DNA from: Globomyces pollinis-pini
Lineage: Eukaryota > Chytridiomycota > Chytridiomycetes > Rhizophydiales > Globomycetaceae
Length of the DNA stretch: 60,862 nt
NCBI GenBank assembly: GCA_025399215.1
Contig: MU621179.1
Span: 1 to 60,862, forward strand
Direction: 5' to 3'
Of this stretch, positions 11,272-22,782 are shown one piece after another (position 1 is the stretch's first letter; the number at the start of each line of letters is the position of its first letter). A model generated the notes under the pieces. It ran no database searches. It was not told the origin of the DNA and saw only the letters and a list, made by a program, of their open reading frames with translations. Both the position numbers and the translations under genes were made by a program.

Positions 11272-11814
11272 ATGACCAGTAATGTAGGAGGTTGGCAAGC
11301 AGTTTGGGATAAAGAAGCAGATGCCTATTATTACTGGAACCCAGTAACTCAGGAAACAACGTGGGATGATCCTAATGAAGGAAATGACTCTAAATCAAAA
11401 GCAAAGGATACTCAAAAACAAACTGATGATGGAAAACCTGTTGTTGATAAAGGAAATGAACCAGTGAAAACAGCTGACGATTATTACAAAACTAAAGAGT
11501 ACTATGATTGGTACATGGCGAATATGCAACAACAACAGAGTTTTGTTCCTCAGACTATTAAACCAAATCATTTTGATGATTTAGTTGCTAATCCACGTTA
11601 TGATCCAAGCATGCAACAAAATACACACTCAAAAGAATTCAGGCAAATGAATTACTATTTTGACACTGAAAAATACCAAAGAGATCGTGCTTTAGATCGA
11701 GCCAAACCAGTTGTAAAGAAAAAATACACCAAGAAGGAATTGGAAAAGTTCAAAATTAAAAAGAAGGAGAAGAAAGTTGCATCATTACTGGCGAGAATGG
11801 GACCAGATCTATAA
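11272..11814 (+). CDS. WW-domain protein with basic C-terminal tail
   Basis: 180 aa, single exon. The WW domain spans about residues 6-35 (GGWQAVWDKEADAYYYWNPV, then TQETTWDDP) with both signature Trp and the YYYWN core. A low-complexity middle holds a YYKTKEYYDWYM segment. The C terminus has a conserved fungal-looking motif (EFRQMNYYFDTEKYQRD and KELEKFKIKKKEKKVASLLA). The domain set resembles small nuclear WW proteins tied to pre-mRNA splicing, which would suit this intron-rich genome; that role is inference. I chose the ATG at 11272. Confidence 0.8.
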   Translation: MTSNVGGWQAVWDKEADAYYYWNPVTQETTWDDPNEGNDSKSKAKDTQKQTDDGKPVVDKGNEPVKTADDYYKTKEYYDWYMANMQQQQSFVPQTIKPNHFDDLVANPRYDPSMQQNTHSKEFRQMNYYFDTEKYQRDRALDRAKPVVKKKYTKKELEKFKIKKKEKKVASLLARMGPDL

Positions 11815-11877
11815 CAACAATGTGAATTTCTACTATAATAAACCAAAAAATTCGAAAACAAATCATATATTCAGTTG

Positions 11878-12756
11878 CTACAGTTTAGATCTTGTAATAG
11901 ATATTCCACGATCATCTTGTTCTTCTACCAAAAGCGAAGGAAACTTCTTTGGTAGCATTCTTGGTGGTTCAACTAATGGATTACATCGATACTTTTCAAA
12001 GTTTGTTACACCAGTAGACTTCAAAAAATCTTCATCAATTAAACATTTTCCGTTCACAACTTCAATAGGTTGATTCAAAATCTCCAAACAGGCATCGGCA
12101 AATATCGAGGGATCTCGAAGAAGTTTATCATCCATTTTGAAATTATCAGTCACTTGAGATTTAATTGCAGTGGCAGGCCACAAACAACTGATGGATTGAT
12201 TTTCACCCAATTCCATTGACAACCCAACAGCAAGAACGGACATGGCAATTTTTGTCATAGCATAAGGAGTTTTACCTCTAAAGAATCTTGAGTATATTGG
12301 TGGTGATACGACAATAAACCTACCAAACTTTTGTTCATCAAATATTGGTAAGGCATGGTGAACTGTCAAATACAATCCCCGATCATTCACTTCATGCATT
12401 AAATCAAACTTCTTGACTGTTGTGGATTTAACCTTGCTCCAATCAATAGCACCAGGGTTATAGATGATCGCATCAATCCTTCCATACTTTGATACTACTT
12501 GATCAATGGCATGGTTAATAGTAGATTCCTTTCTCACATCACAATGAATACATTCCCCAGTTCCATTTTCTTCCATAAGTCGTTGTAATACGTCTTCTAT
12601 TGTTCCTGGTAACTTTGAAGGCTGATTGATGGTAGACTTAGATAGTAGTATTACATGGTACTGTTTAGATAATGTGATTGCAATTTGTGCACCAATACCC
12701 CTCGAGGCACCAAAGACCATAGCTACTGGTTTTGAGGACTTCAAGTTGGTGATCAT
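11878..12756 (-). CDS. short-chain dehydrogenase/reductase, HSDL2-like
   Basis: 292 aa, no intron. The Rossmann motif GASRGIG is at residues 16-22, the catalytic Ser is near 151 (SPP), and Tyr165-x3-Lys169 (YAMTK) follows. The stretch SKLPGTIEDV after strand 2, FDLMHEVNDRGLY and SCLWPATAI match the hydroxysteroid dehydrogenase-like protein 2 group rather than generic SDRs. The usual NNAG is replaced by YNPGA, as in some HSDL2 relatives. There is no SCP2 domain, and no PTS1 peroxisomal signal at the SKL-like end: the C terminus is RSKL, which could itself act as PTS1 (SKL). A peroxisomal NAD(P)-dependent oxidoreductase is therefore plausible. Confidence 0.82.
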   Translation of the reverse strand: MITNLKSSKPVAMVFGASRGIGAQIAITLSKQYHVILLSKSTINQPSKLPGTIEDVLQRLMEENGTGECIHCDVRKESTINHAIDQVVSKYGRIDAIIYNPGAIDWSKVKSTTVKKFDLMHEVNDRGLYLTVHHALPIFDEQKFGRFIVVSPPIYSRFFRGKTPYAMTKIAMSVLAVGLSMELGENQSISCLWPATAIKSQVTDNFKMDDKLLRDPSIFADACLEILNQPIEVVNGKCLIDEDFLKSTGVTNFEKYRCNPLVEPPRMLPKKFPSLLVEEQDDRGISITRSKL

Positions 12757-12904
12757 CTTTGATAAAAGGTCAAAATAAATTAAGAAAGAAATCTAGAAAC
12801 TTGGAAATGTTTTTATCTTATTTCTAACGGTAATATATCAAAGAGTAAAGTCAATGACAGTCAGAGAAAGATATTATGATTTTCGTGTTTATATTAATAG
12901 TCAA

Positions 12905-13702
12905 TCACCACCACCATACGCGAATATAAAAGACCAAAATCACTATTGTCAAAACAATTATAGGTGGTCCATATTTTTGGTACAATGCTTGCCAATTTAA
13001 ATGTCTAGAATCTTTCAAATATTTCTTTGATTCTGAAGAAAGGTTCTGAGAAGCGTTTGACATCCCTGCAATGTTAATGATCCTTGAAATAATTACTTTC
13101 CAATTGCTCGCCACGTCCCAACACTTCTTGAATGTTTTTTGTCATGATACGTGTCACGTCGCCCAAGTCTTCATTCAATTTTTGTAAATTACGTTGAGTT
13201 CTATAATTCACCAATTAAATAATCATATTACCTATAAATAAGATTAAAGTATTTATAGTTACCTTGCATCTTTATAATTCTTTTTGGTTTTTTGAATGAA
13301 GTTATCAAATTTAACAAATGCATATGGTCTAGCAACTCGTTGCATTTCATGTCCATATAAAGCATGGAATTCAGTTTGTAATTCTTCCAAGAAGCCAAAA
13401 GCCAATTTTTTAGGGTATGACTTTTCACAAACACATAGATAGCAAACACCGAATTCAATCATGTAACTAATTGATAAGAAAGAGACGATTAAATTACTGA
13501 AATACAAATGGGTGAGAGTCAATTGAACCTATACAGTTAGTAAGGCTAATCTACATTTCTGTTCCGATTCTTTTGATAATCTTTTCATTAAATGTTTTGC
13601 TTGATTTGTATATTCGGTTAAACCGTGAGAATCTTCGTCATCCATACTAGCAGCTAATGGAAGTCCATCAGCAACTCTGGCAATAAGTGTTGACTTTACC
13701 AT
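12905..13702 (-). CDS. SEC22: SEC22 R-SNARE of ER-Golgi traffic
   Basis: Exons: 13555-13702, 13498-13528, 13263-13466, 13097-13200, 12905-13065 (215 aa, the usual SEC22 length). The longin domain is intact once two introns are removed (FHYMIEFGVCYLC, SYPKKLAF). The R-SNARE motif has its zero-layer Arg near VLGRGEQLE and ends ESKKYLKDSRHLNWQALYQK. A C-terminal membrane anchor follows. The first intron (13529-13554, 26 nt) contains a perfect TTACTAAC branch site. The third intron is 62 nt and consists of two back-to-back 31-nt GT...AG units (see findings). The start lies 59 bp from the divergent RING gene. Confidence 0.93.
13201..13262 (-). other. tandem double intron (2 x 31 nt) in SEC22
   Basis: The only way to join ...NYKDA(R) to TQRNLQKL in frame is to remove 62 nt. 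This stretch is two complete GT...AG units, 13232-13262 and 13201-13231, each 31 nt, each starting GTAA and ending TATAG, with no base between them (TATAG|GTAAT). Confidence 0.7.
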
Positions 13703-13761
13703 AAAAAACGTTAAAAAATTGTGAAAGACTTTATCGTAGTAGAATATCAAAAGAGTGAAAG

Positions 13762-14537
13762 ATGGAGAAGCTGAATGAACTGGATTTCTTGTTTGATAAT
13801 TCTAAAGTGCTTCTAATGACTGATGGTCCTCCAAGTATTCCAGATTGTTGCTTACTGGATATTCCAAAAGAGAATTATGGATTCGAAGATATGGAAGATG
13901 AATCTACTGTTATAGTAGATCGTATACAACAGTCTAATCTTCCAAATCAACAAGTTTTTGGTTCATCCCCATTGATAGATACATCTAATAGGACAATACC
14001 ATCAAAAGTCCAAGTAAATTTTATTAGGTTCTTAACCTCACTTTAGAAATCAACTGCACATGATAAATCTAATCATTTAATCTCAAAATCGGAGAGTTTG
14101 AATGATAAAACAAAGACCGATTTAACGTTGATGCGAGCGATGGAGTAAACCTAAACCAAACTTATCTTTAGAGAGAGGAAGAAAAAGGCACTGGAAAAGC
14201 GAAACCAAATGATTAAAGATATTGAAATGCAATATCAATTGGAACTAGCAATGATTAACAAAGAATTTAACGACAGTATTGGTAACACTGAGGATGATTC
14301 AATCTGCACCCTCTGTTACTCAAATTGGACTGATCAAAGTATGCTAAAATTGATTTAAACAAAAGTTATTCAACCTTGTTTGCACGCAATATGCTCAAGC
14401 TGCAGTGCAAAGATATCAGATGTCTGTCCCTGGGATCGCATGGCAATCACAGGTAATATTTTGAGCCTTTGATATAGATAGGATATACAAACCCTTTAAT
14501 ATAAAAGAAACTATTGTGTTTATTCAGAATCTGTTGT

Positions 14538-14548
<11 letters not shown>
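13762..14548 (+). CDS. RING-finger protein
   Basis: Exons 13762-14013, 14047-14144, 14172-14338, 14366-14452, 14478-14548 (224 aa). An acidic N-terminal region is followed by a charged coiled-coil-like helix (RKKKALEKRNQMIKDIEMQY). The RING comes next: C-x2-C (CTLC), then C-x-H-x2-C-x2-C (CLHAICSSC) and CPWD. The RING is split by the 27-nt intron 14339-14365. A ubiquitin E3 role is the family expectation. The 3' end is ambiguous: accepting at 14477 gives a stop at 14548 and overlaps the convergent kinase by 11 nt; accepting at 14481 gives an earlier stop at 14502-14504. Confidence 0.75.
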
Positions 14549-15977
<1,429 letters not shown>

Positions 15978-16374
15978 ATCTAACAATCTAGGTATCTTTG
16001 TTGAGTCATCACTTTTTGTCCATTCAAACATCCACCCCCCACTCACACAATTCTAGTGTTTACTTGATTCAATACATCTGGCATTCTTGGATTTTTAAAC
16101 GAATTAGCATTGCGAAACTACTTTTTTATTAATGTAGTCCTAGTTTCTAAAATCAGGAACTCATTGTGCTCGCGATCTACAGATTTGTATTTTGAAATTA
16201 AAAGATACATACAGTACATATATATTTGTCTGTAAGTGGATGATTAGAGAGTCTTAATTAGTAATTAAAATTAAGAGTGATTAAAGATTTGATTCGCGTT
16301 AACATCTTGGTTCCCTCCACTCCACATCCGTTTTTTCAACAATTGTGAGCTATTCAACCATTTTCAAAGTGCTG
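15978..16374. other. intergenic region
   Basis: Divergent upstream region between the kinase and a small plus-strand gene. It is AT-rich, with runs such as TACATATATAT near 16213 that could serve as TATA-like promoter elements. No gene is seen. Confidence 0.4.
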
Positions 16375-16559
16375 ATGACGGTTAAAAACTTCAATTTCAT
16401 ATTTCTACTGGTGAATTTTGGATCTATGGTGTTTATGACTTTACTAAAACAGGAAAGAGGTGCGATGATGTCTGCACAAGTCACTGTTGTAAGTGGGGTA
16501 TTACATTTATGGTTTGTTCGACACAGCTATACCAGAATTGTTTTCAATGGATGAAATGA
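16375..16559 (+). CDS. small single-pass membrane protein, 48 aa
   Basis: Exons 16375-16488 and 16527-16559 (38-nt intron, GTAAGT...ACACAG). The product has one hydrophobic segment (FNFIFLLVNFGSMVFMTLL) followed by a charged, Gln-rich tail ending LYQNCFQWMK. Size and layout resemble small organelle membrane subunits, but I do not recognise the family. Without the intron the frame runs on to another stop at 16554, so the 3' end is uncertain. Confidence 0.45.
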
Positions 16560-16753
16560 TAGATCTCATTGTTTGTAGGTCGTGTTAATCGAACCAACTT
16601 ATCACTCCATAATTACAATAAATGACAATTGCATATTTACATTAACATTCTATTTTCTTCTGTATTTCATTTACACTCCAATTTCATTCAAAATTAAACT
16701 CTTTCAGTGACTTTGTGTCACCAATCAGTCACTGTGACAGATAACAAAAATCA

Positions 16754-17177
16754 ATGACTTTCGTTATCTTATCGCCTTTAAAACAACCAAAAAAAAATTC
16801 AATTTTTGTTTCCAATTTTATAATGTCTTGCGTTGATTATTTCACTCATGAATTTGATTCTATTGGACTACATGAAGTTTGGAAGAAAACAACAAAAACT
16901 AAAGACTTGGTCGAAAATGGTCGTCGGTATCGTATATTTCATTAACCTTTTTCTTAGTTTGGAGAATATTGTTTGGAGGAAATTCTTTCAAAATCATTTT
17001 CAATTAGATACTATCAATCCTAAATCGCTAAATTGGGAAAGATCAAATTGTTGGTTATATGGTCCGCTATTTGAAAATGATATTGATAATGGTGATACTG
17101 TCTCTCATCCCAAGAAAAGAGCATCTTTGGGTTTAAAACGAGTTGATAAATTCATAAAACTGAATGGTCTCAGATAA
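16754..17177 (+). CDS. AreA/GATA-associated (DUF1752-type) domain protein
   Basis: Exons 16754-16926 and 16958-17177 (130 aa). Splicing the 31-nt intron creates DYFTHEFDSIGLHEVWKK, TKDLVENGRRLENIVWRKFF, the conserved 'FD...EVWK.TKD.L.NGRRLEN..WR' core of the short domain that precedes the GATA finger in fungal AreA-type regulators and also occurs alone. No GATA finger is present. The second half (SNCWLYGPLF, then basic) has no further domain. A transcription-linked role is inferred from the family. An alternative start is the in-frame ATG at 16823. Confidence 0.75.
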
Positions 17178-17278
17178 GATCAAATTGTTCCTTTCATTCG
17201 TATTTATTAACTCCTCTCTTTTGTAAATTCATGACATTTAGAAATAAACTATGATAAATGTCTATTTTATTAATTAAA

Positions 17279-20200
17279 CTACCTGGCGTCATTTTTAATC
17301 TTTGGTAATTTAAGAGATGGCTTATTCACATCAACGAGTTCATGTGGTTGCAATCGATGATATACTCTGAATCCTATGCTAGTTGCCACTGGTGATGATT
17401 TGTTGAGGTATTCGCGTTTGTTGAACTTAAAGAATCGCTGCTTTGCATACGTAGTTTTAGAAAATCCGTTTTTCCTTTCTATGGTATGATCTGTTTTATC
17501 ATTGAACAGTGGTGGTAGCGAGAAACTCTCATTTTTGCTTTCAGTTGCTGCATAGAGTGAATCCTCTTCCACCGATTCCACCGCTTTTAATTTCTGTGTA
17601 TATTTTTTGAACTCAAGACTCGTGGGATCATAAATATCCCATGGTAAAAATGGATGCACGTAAGTTGATGGTGTTCCAATATCCCATGATGTTGGTTGTC
17701 CTAGAACTCCAATAAACTCACCCAAACACTATTGTTAAAGTTTATCTTCAAAGTTACTGTGAAAATTCTGACAGTACAGTCAACCGAACTGGACACAATT
17801 AAACTATTGGTTTCCATTATTTCAACACAGGTAATTGACGCTGCATGTGCTTTGAAAGCAATCTTGATGGGCATAACTGAACTGCAATCAGTCAAGTCCG
17901 ACTGATTTTCGATTCCTGCATTTTGAATATCATAGATGACAATATTTCCTTTGGCATCACCTGTTACTAGAATAGAATTTTGTAGATTGGTCTGCATTGC
18001 AAATATCCCCTCATTTCGATTTTTAGAGCAATCAGCCGATAGAAAAAGTAATCCAGAATTCACATTCCAGAATCTTATTATCCCATCCCCACCTGTTGAA
18101 ACTAATGCTGCAGCATCAATATTGTCTTGTCGAGAGTTTAAGAAAATTACTAAATAGTATTAGTATAATTCAATCCGTCAGTTACATTTATCTATAGATC
18201 TTCTCTGTATGGCAATTTCATCATCTAATGGATCGTAAATTCGAAACCGATGAATTATGTGACCCCCATTCAAATTACATACAACTATTTCCCCGTTAAA
18301 GCTAGAAGTAGCAAGGTTTCCTGGTGGACAGAAAGCCATCGACAAGACATCGTCCGTGTGCCAAAGAGATTTACTATGTGATTCATGAGGCCATGTATAT
18401 GTTGGAAACAACGTCAATGACTCTGGATCATCTAAAAACATTGTGATTCTTTGATTCCACCCAGTTGCGACGATATATGTGGTCTCTTTTATCTTGATGT
18501 ACTATGATGTTACAAAGGCCATCATTACTGCTAGTCCAGTGACTTCAGTTTTATCATTCTTCACTAATTCTTGCAACAACTCGCCGTTATTATAGTTCCA
18601 AATTCGAATAGTTCCATCTAGACCGATTAAAACATAAATGCCATACCACGTCCTCCCGTTATGAGCCTTCTTTGCTTTGCATCAAATGACATTGTCGTGA
18701 TTTCAGAATTTCCATGCACATCTGCAAATCTAAAAGTCTTTTGCCCATTAAATGGATCCTATTTGTTATTAATAGACTCATACCCAAACATTCACCACAC
18801 CACCATCACATGCACTAACAATCTGTTCAAATGTACCATTATAAACAACACAACGGACAGGATATGAGTGACTCTGTGGATTTGCCTTAAATGCAAATCT
18901 ATCGTTTAGCTGATAGGTGTTGAGCATGTTAGAAGTGGAAATAATTCTTCCACCAACTTTGTTGAATGTTACTGTAGATAGAAAGTTATCTGGCTTTTGC
19001 TTAATTGTATTTGTAATTGTTTGTAGGCATTGCAACTTTCTAATATCCCATATCTTGATATTCTTGTCAATAGATAATGAAATAATCTGGCCATGAATTT
19101 CGTTGATTGCAATATCAGTAATAGGGGAATTATGACCCTTTAATGTTGCCATTGGATGGTGTAATCTATGAGGGTTCCATAATCTAATTTGTCTATCTGT
19201 TCCGCCTGTTACGATAGTTACAGGAAATCGACAGTAGGCAAACGTATTTAACCCTTTATTTACTGGAGATATATGATATTGCCATTTATGATTGTTATCA
19301 AGTTCAGCCACTACAAGTGACTCGTTTGGATCTGGTGAGCATGAAATAACGGCTTTCAGTTCTGGGATATACCTCACCCTACATACCCAATCACCATGCG
19401 CTTTTCGTTTCCAAATATGTCCCAATTGTTTTAATTTCCGATCACCTTCTTTTTCTACAAATATTCGTTCAACTTTGCCTTTGTGACGAACAGCGACTTT
19501 TAGCATCACATCTATTATATCATCAGTTTTTTCGTTTTACCATCGTCAAAGGTAAAAATGCTGATATGTCCTGAATCGGTTCCATATATCAACATACTCT
19601 TTGGGAAATTTTGAGAAGATTCCTTTACTGTTGCAAAATCCAAGGATAACGCATTGGTATTTTGTAAATCCAGACATAAACATCTTTCCATTGTACTACT
19701 CTCTAATACATGGTTAAACAAAGTATTTACCATAGAATGTAATGTGATGATCATCAGAAGCAACCGCAATTTTCTGTATGGATTCCATATATATAGCATC
19801 GTTGATCCATCTATACGGTGTTCCTTCAAAAGTCGTAGGATCTTTGACAGTGTCGAATCCAAATCCTTTCTTTTTTTCAATATACAACTGTCTAACTATT
19901 AATAAATCAAACTCATACGCTGCATTTTTGAAAGACCTTTGTAGCTTTAACCGTTCATTCCAGTAACAAATTGTTCCCTCTCGACAAACTGTCATATATC
20001 TCTTCATAGACTCTATATACTGTACCCTAACAATCATTTCACGATGCTGAGTATTTGTGGTATGCCTTTTTGAATTATTTTCATCAACTTCGAATAATTG
20101 AATTTCTTGAGCTTCAATCATTTGTTTCTGTCCTTCAGCTCTCAACAACATATCTAATATAGCATTAACATTTCAGAAAATAGTACATGTACTAAAATCA

Positions 20201-20635
20201 TCCCAATCGATAAGATTATCAGTATTTGAATCAATTTTCATAAACATGGTGACCATTTGTTCTTCAGTCAAACCTTTACCCAATACTTGTCCAAATGCTT
20301 CCACAAACGTTTCCATTGGAATTTTCCCAGATATTGGATCTGCACATCTCTAATATATATCAATAATCCCATTTGTAAATACTTCAAATATATCTAGTAA
20401 CTCTTTAAAGTGATTCAAATTAATATCACGCTCAGCTCTATGTAGAATTAACACTGTTTCTATATTGCTACCTGTATAAAGCGGAATCTATTGATAAAAT
20501 TATAAAATGATCTTAAATACCTTTAATAATATTGACTTTATCAGTATTCATTTTGTAATTGATCAATTCCGATTTTCCATCTGTCTTTGCATATCCTTTA
20601 TTGGATATCTTAAGTTGACTGACTGCGTTATTCAT
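17279..20635 (-). CDS. CFAP337: WDR49/CFAP337-type EF-hand and WD40 flagellar protein
   Basis: Exons: 20521-20635, 20472-20487 (16 nt), 20383-20437, 20187-20349, 19731-20153, 19541-19702, 18784-19511, 18647-18758, 18529-18617, 18186-18501, 17758-18149, 17279-17728 (1006 aa). The N terminus has an EF-hand (KIDSNTDNLIDWDDFSTYML) like that of WDR49. Many WD40 blades follow (GGTDRQIRLWNP, DKNIKIWDIR, GGRDGTIRIWN). The tail contains IGVLGQPTSWDIGTPSTYVH and PFLPWDI, typical of this family. The protein belongs to motile cilia, so it points to a flagellated cell. All 11 introns are 25-36 nt. The start is provisional; a further upstream exon is possible. Confidence 0.85.
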
Positions 20636-20817
20636 CAGACAATATTCAGGCAAGGTCAGATTGGTATGTTTACGAAGGAGATGACTATGCCCTTCATTGT
20701 GCTTCAAAAACGGTTAAAAGTGTCAAACAATGCCAAGGTAAGCATCGGATACGTGAAATCACATTTCATTCACATATGATTATATACAGCTGACAAAGAC
20801 AATTTAAATCAGAACTT

Positions 20818-22208
20818 TTATTGTTTTCCCAACGCTATAGTGCTTTCTACTGAATAAATGACGGTTTCAAGCAATTTAATTCCTTGATCAACTTCAGATT
20901 TCGTGATATTTAATGGGGGGATGACTCGAATAGTATTAGATCCGGCGGATACTACTAAAAGACCATGTTGGTGACAGGTATCGACAAAAATTTTAGTTGG
21001 AACATTGTCACGAAGTTCAATACCAAGTAACAAACCTAATCCTCGAACTTCTTTGATAATTGGAGACGCCTTTGCCAAGTTTTCCAAGTTTGATTTCATA
21101 TATTCTCCGATTTCATTCACATGAAGCAAAAACTTGGGATCACTAACAGTATCCCATACATACTGACCAACTCTAGTAGTGATTGGTGATCCACCAAATG
21201 TAGTTCCATGATCTCCAGGTGAAATTGTTGCGGCCACCTTTGGTGTCAATACAATTGCACCTAGGGGCAAACCATTTGCAAGTGGTTTTGCCATTGTAAT
21301 AATATCAGGGGAACTACCAAAGTTGGTAAACCCATACATTTTTCCAGTTCTACCAACTCCACACTAATAGTTAAGAAACTAACACGAACTTGAATTTCAT
21401 CTGCAATCAATAGTGCACCAGTTTCATCACATTTTTGTCTCAATCTAGAGAAAAATTCCGAATTCACAGGATGGATTCCACCTTGTGTTACTTACTGGAA
21501 TAGCCTTACCTTCACCTTGTATTGGTTCGATTATTACAGCACAAGTTTCAGTTGTTATAGATTCTAACGCTTCAATATCATTAAATGGCAAGGTTTTAAA
21601 TCCTGGTAATAATGGAAAGAAAGGCTTTTGATACTTTAAATTCGGAGTTGCAGATAACGCGCCCATAGTTCTTCCATGAAATGCATGAGAGAAGGAAATG
21701 ATTTCAAATTTATCTTGGTTTGGAAAAGTGGACTTTGCATACTTTCTAGCAAACTTAAAAGCACCTAACTTTAGATTTTGACAATCATCAAACCTTCATT
21801 GGCCTCCGTTCCTGTATTACTGAAGAAAACTTGGGCCTTGTTTAATTTAGGGTCATCTTTGAGTGATTGGACCATTCGTTGAGCTAATCCTTCTGCATAT
21901 TCATTATGATACAGATTTGATAGATGAATAATCTTCTTTACTTGATCCGAAACCAGTTCTACAACATTTTTATGATTATGTCCTAAAGCATTAACTGCAA
22001 TACCGGCAGTGAAGTCTAGAAACTTTTTGCCATCTGAATCGTAAAGCCAACAACCTTCACCACGAACAAATACATTTGGTGGTCTTCCATAGATGGGAAG
22101 GAGAGATGACTTTACCGACGAAGATATAGCTCTGAGTTGAGATTTGGATATCATCATGTTCTTAGGGTAAGGTTTATCAGTATTTTTTTCCAGGTCTAAA
22201 ATCTCCAT
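20818..22208 (-). CDS. ARG8: acetylornithine aminotransferase
   Basis: Exons: 21794-22208, 21510-21764, 21390-21481, 20818-21363 (435 aa). It is a class III PLP aminotransferase of arginine synthesis (N-acetylglutamate semialdehyde to N-acetylornithine). Visible blocks are FLDFTAGIAVNALGH, FFSNTGTEANEGA, SFSHAFHGRTMGALS, EPIQGEGGIHPVN, ADEIQCGVGRTGKMY and the PLP-lysine region TMAKPLANGLPLGA. Two of these blocks are only complete after splicing. In fungi the enzyme is mitochondrial; the N terminus here is not a clear presequence, and a short upstream exon is possible. The start lies 105 bp from divergent POP7. Confidence 0.92.
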
Positions 22209-22313
22209 CTCTAAAAAAACAATATAGAATCTGTCATTCGAACAATTGAAGTTACTATAAGACTAAATTAAAGTAAGTATTTGATGCTGAATTTTTTTTA
22301 CTTCTAAAGACCA

Positions 22314-22693
22314 ATGCCGCAAGATATACGGAGACGAACAAAGAGAGCTCCAATTAGACCTGCTACGATAGAAAGTGATATTTATGTATCTAGGAAAACT
22401 ATCATACCAACACAATTGAAAAGAGTCGAGACACTCTTCAAGAAAAAGTAAATCCTCAATTCTAATGGATCTTTAGTCATAAATATCTAACTGTTCATGG
22501 ACTAGGATTTGCTATTCAAAAAGCTGTGCAATTATCTTTGGCAATTAAGGCAAAATACCCAAATGTCGAACTAGATGTTCAAACTTCGACTGTCACTTTA
22601 ATTGATGATATAACTCCTGTAGATTTGGATGAAGATGATGAAGTTGACACAAGAAATAATTCCTCCATTCATATTAAAATAACCAGAATCTAA
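22314..22693 (+). CDS. POP7: RNase P/MRP subunit POP7 (Rpp20)
   Basis: Exons 22314-22447 and 22477-22693 (116 aa). The Alba-fold core reads YVSRKTIIPTQLKRVETLF, then TVHGLGFAIQKAVQLSLAIK, then VELDVQTSTVTLIDD, ending SSIHIKITRI. This is the Rpp20/Pop7 arrangement, a protein subunit shared by RNase P (tRNA 5' maturation) and RNase MRP (rRNA processing). The N terminus is basic (MPQDIRRRTKRAP). The single 29-nt intron splits the first helix. Confidence 0.88.
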
Positions 22694-22726
22694 ATTGAAG
22701 AATTTGGTTTAAATCTTCATATTTAT

Positions 22727-22782
22727 TGGATATTTTAAACCACAAGCTATTTTTTGAATAAACTGGATATTTTAAACCACAA
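22727..22782. repeat. 19-bp direct repeat at the ERV41 3' end
   Basis: TGGATATTTTAAACCACAA occurs at 22727-22745 and again at 22764-22782, 18 bp apart. The second copy lies inside the last ERV41 coding exon; the first lies just beyond the stop. The arrangement looks like a 37-bp tandem duplication that may have reshaped the C terminus. Confidence 0.75.

Noticed and set aside
13201..13262. Reading part of the 62-nt SEC22 stretch as exon
   Set aside because: Both 31-nt units contain or create stops in the used frame, and SEC22 residues on both sides are contiguous in homologues.
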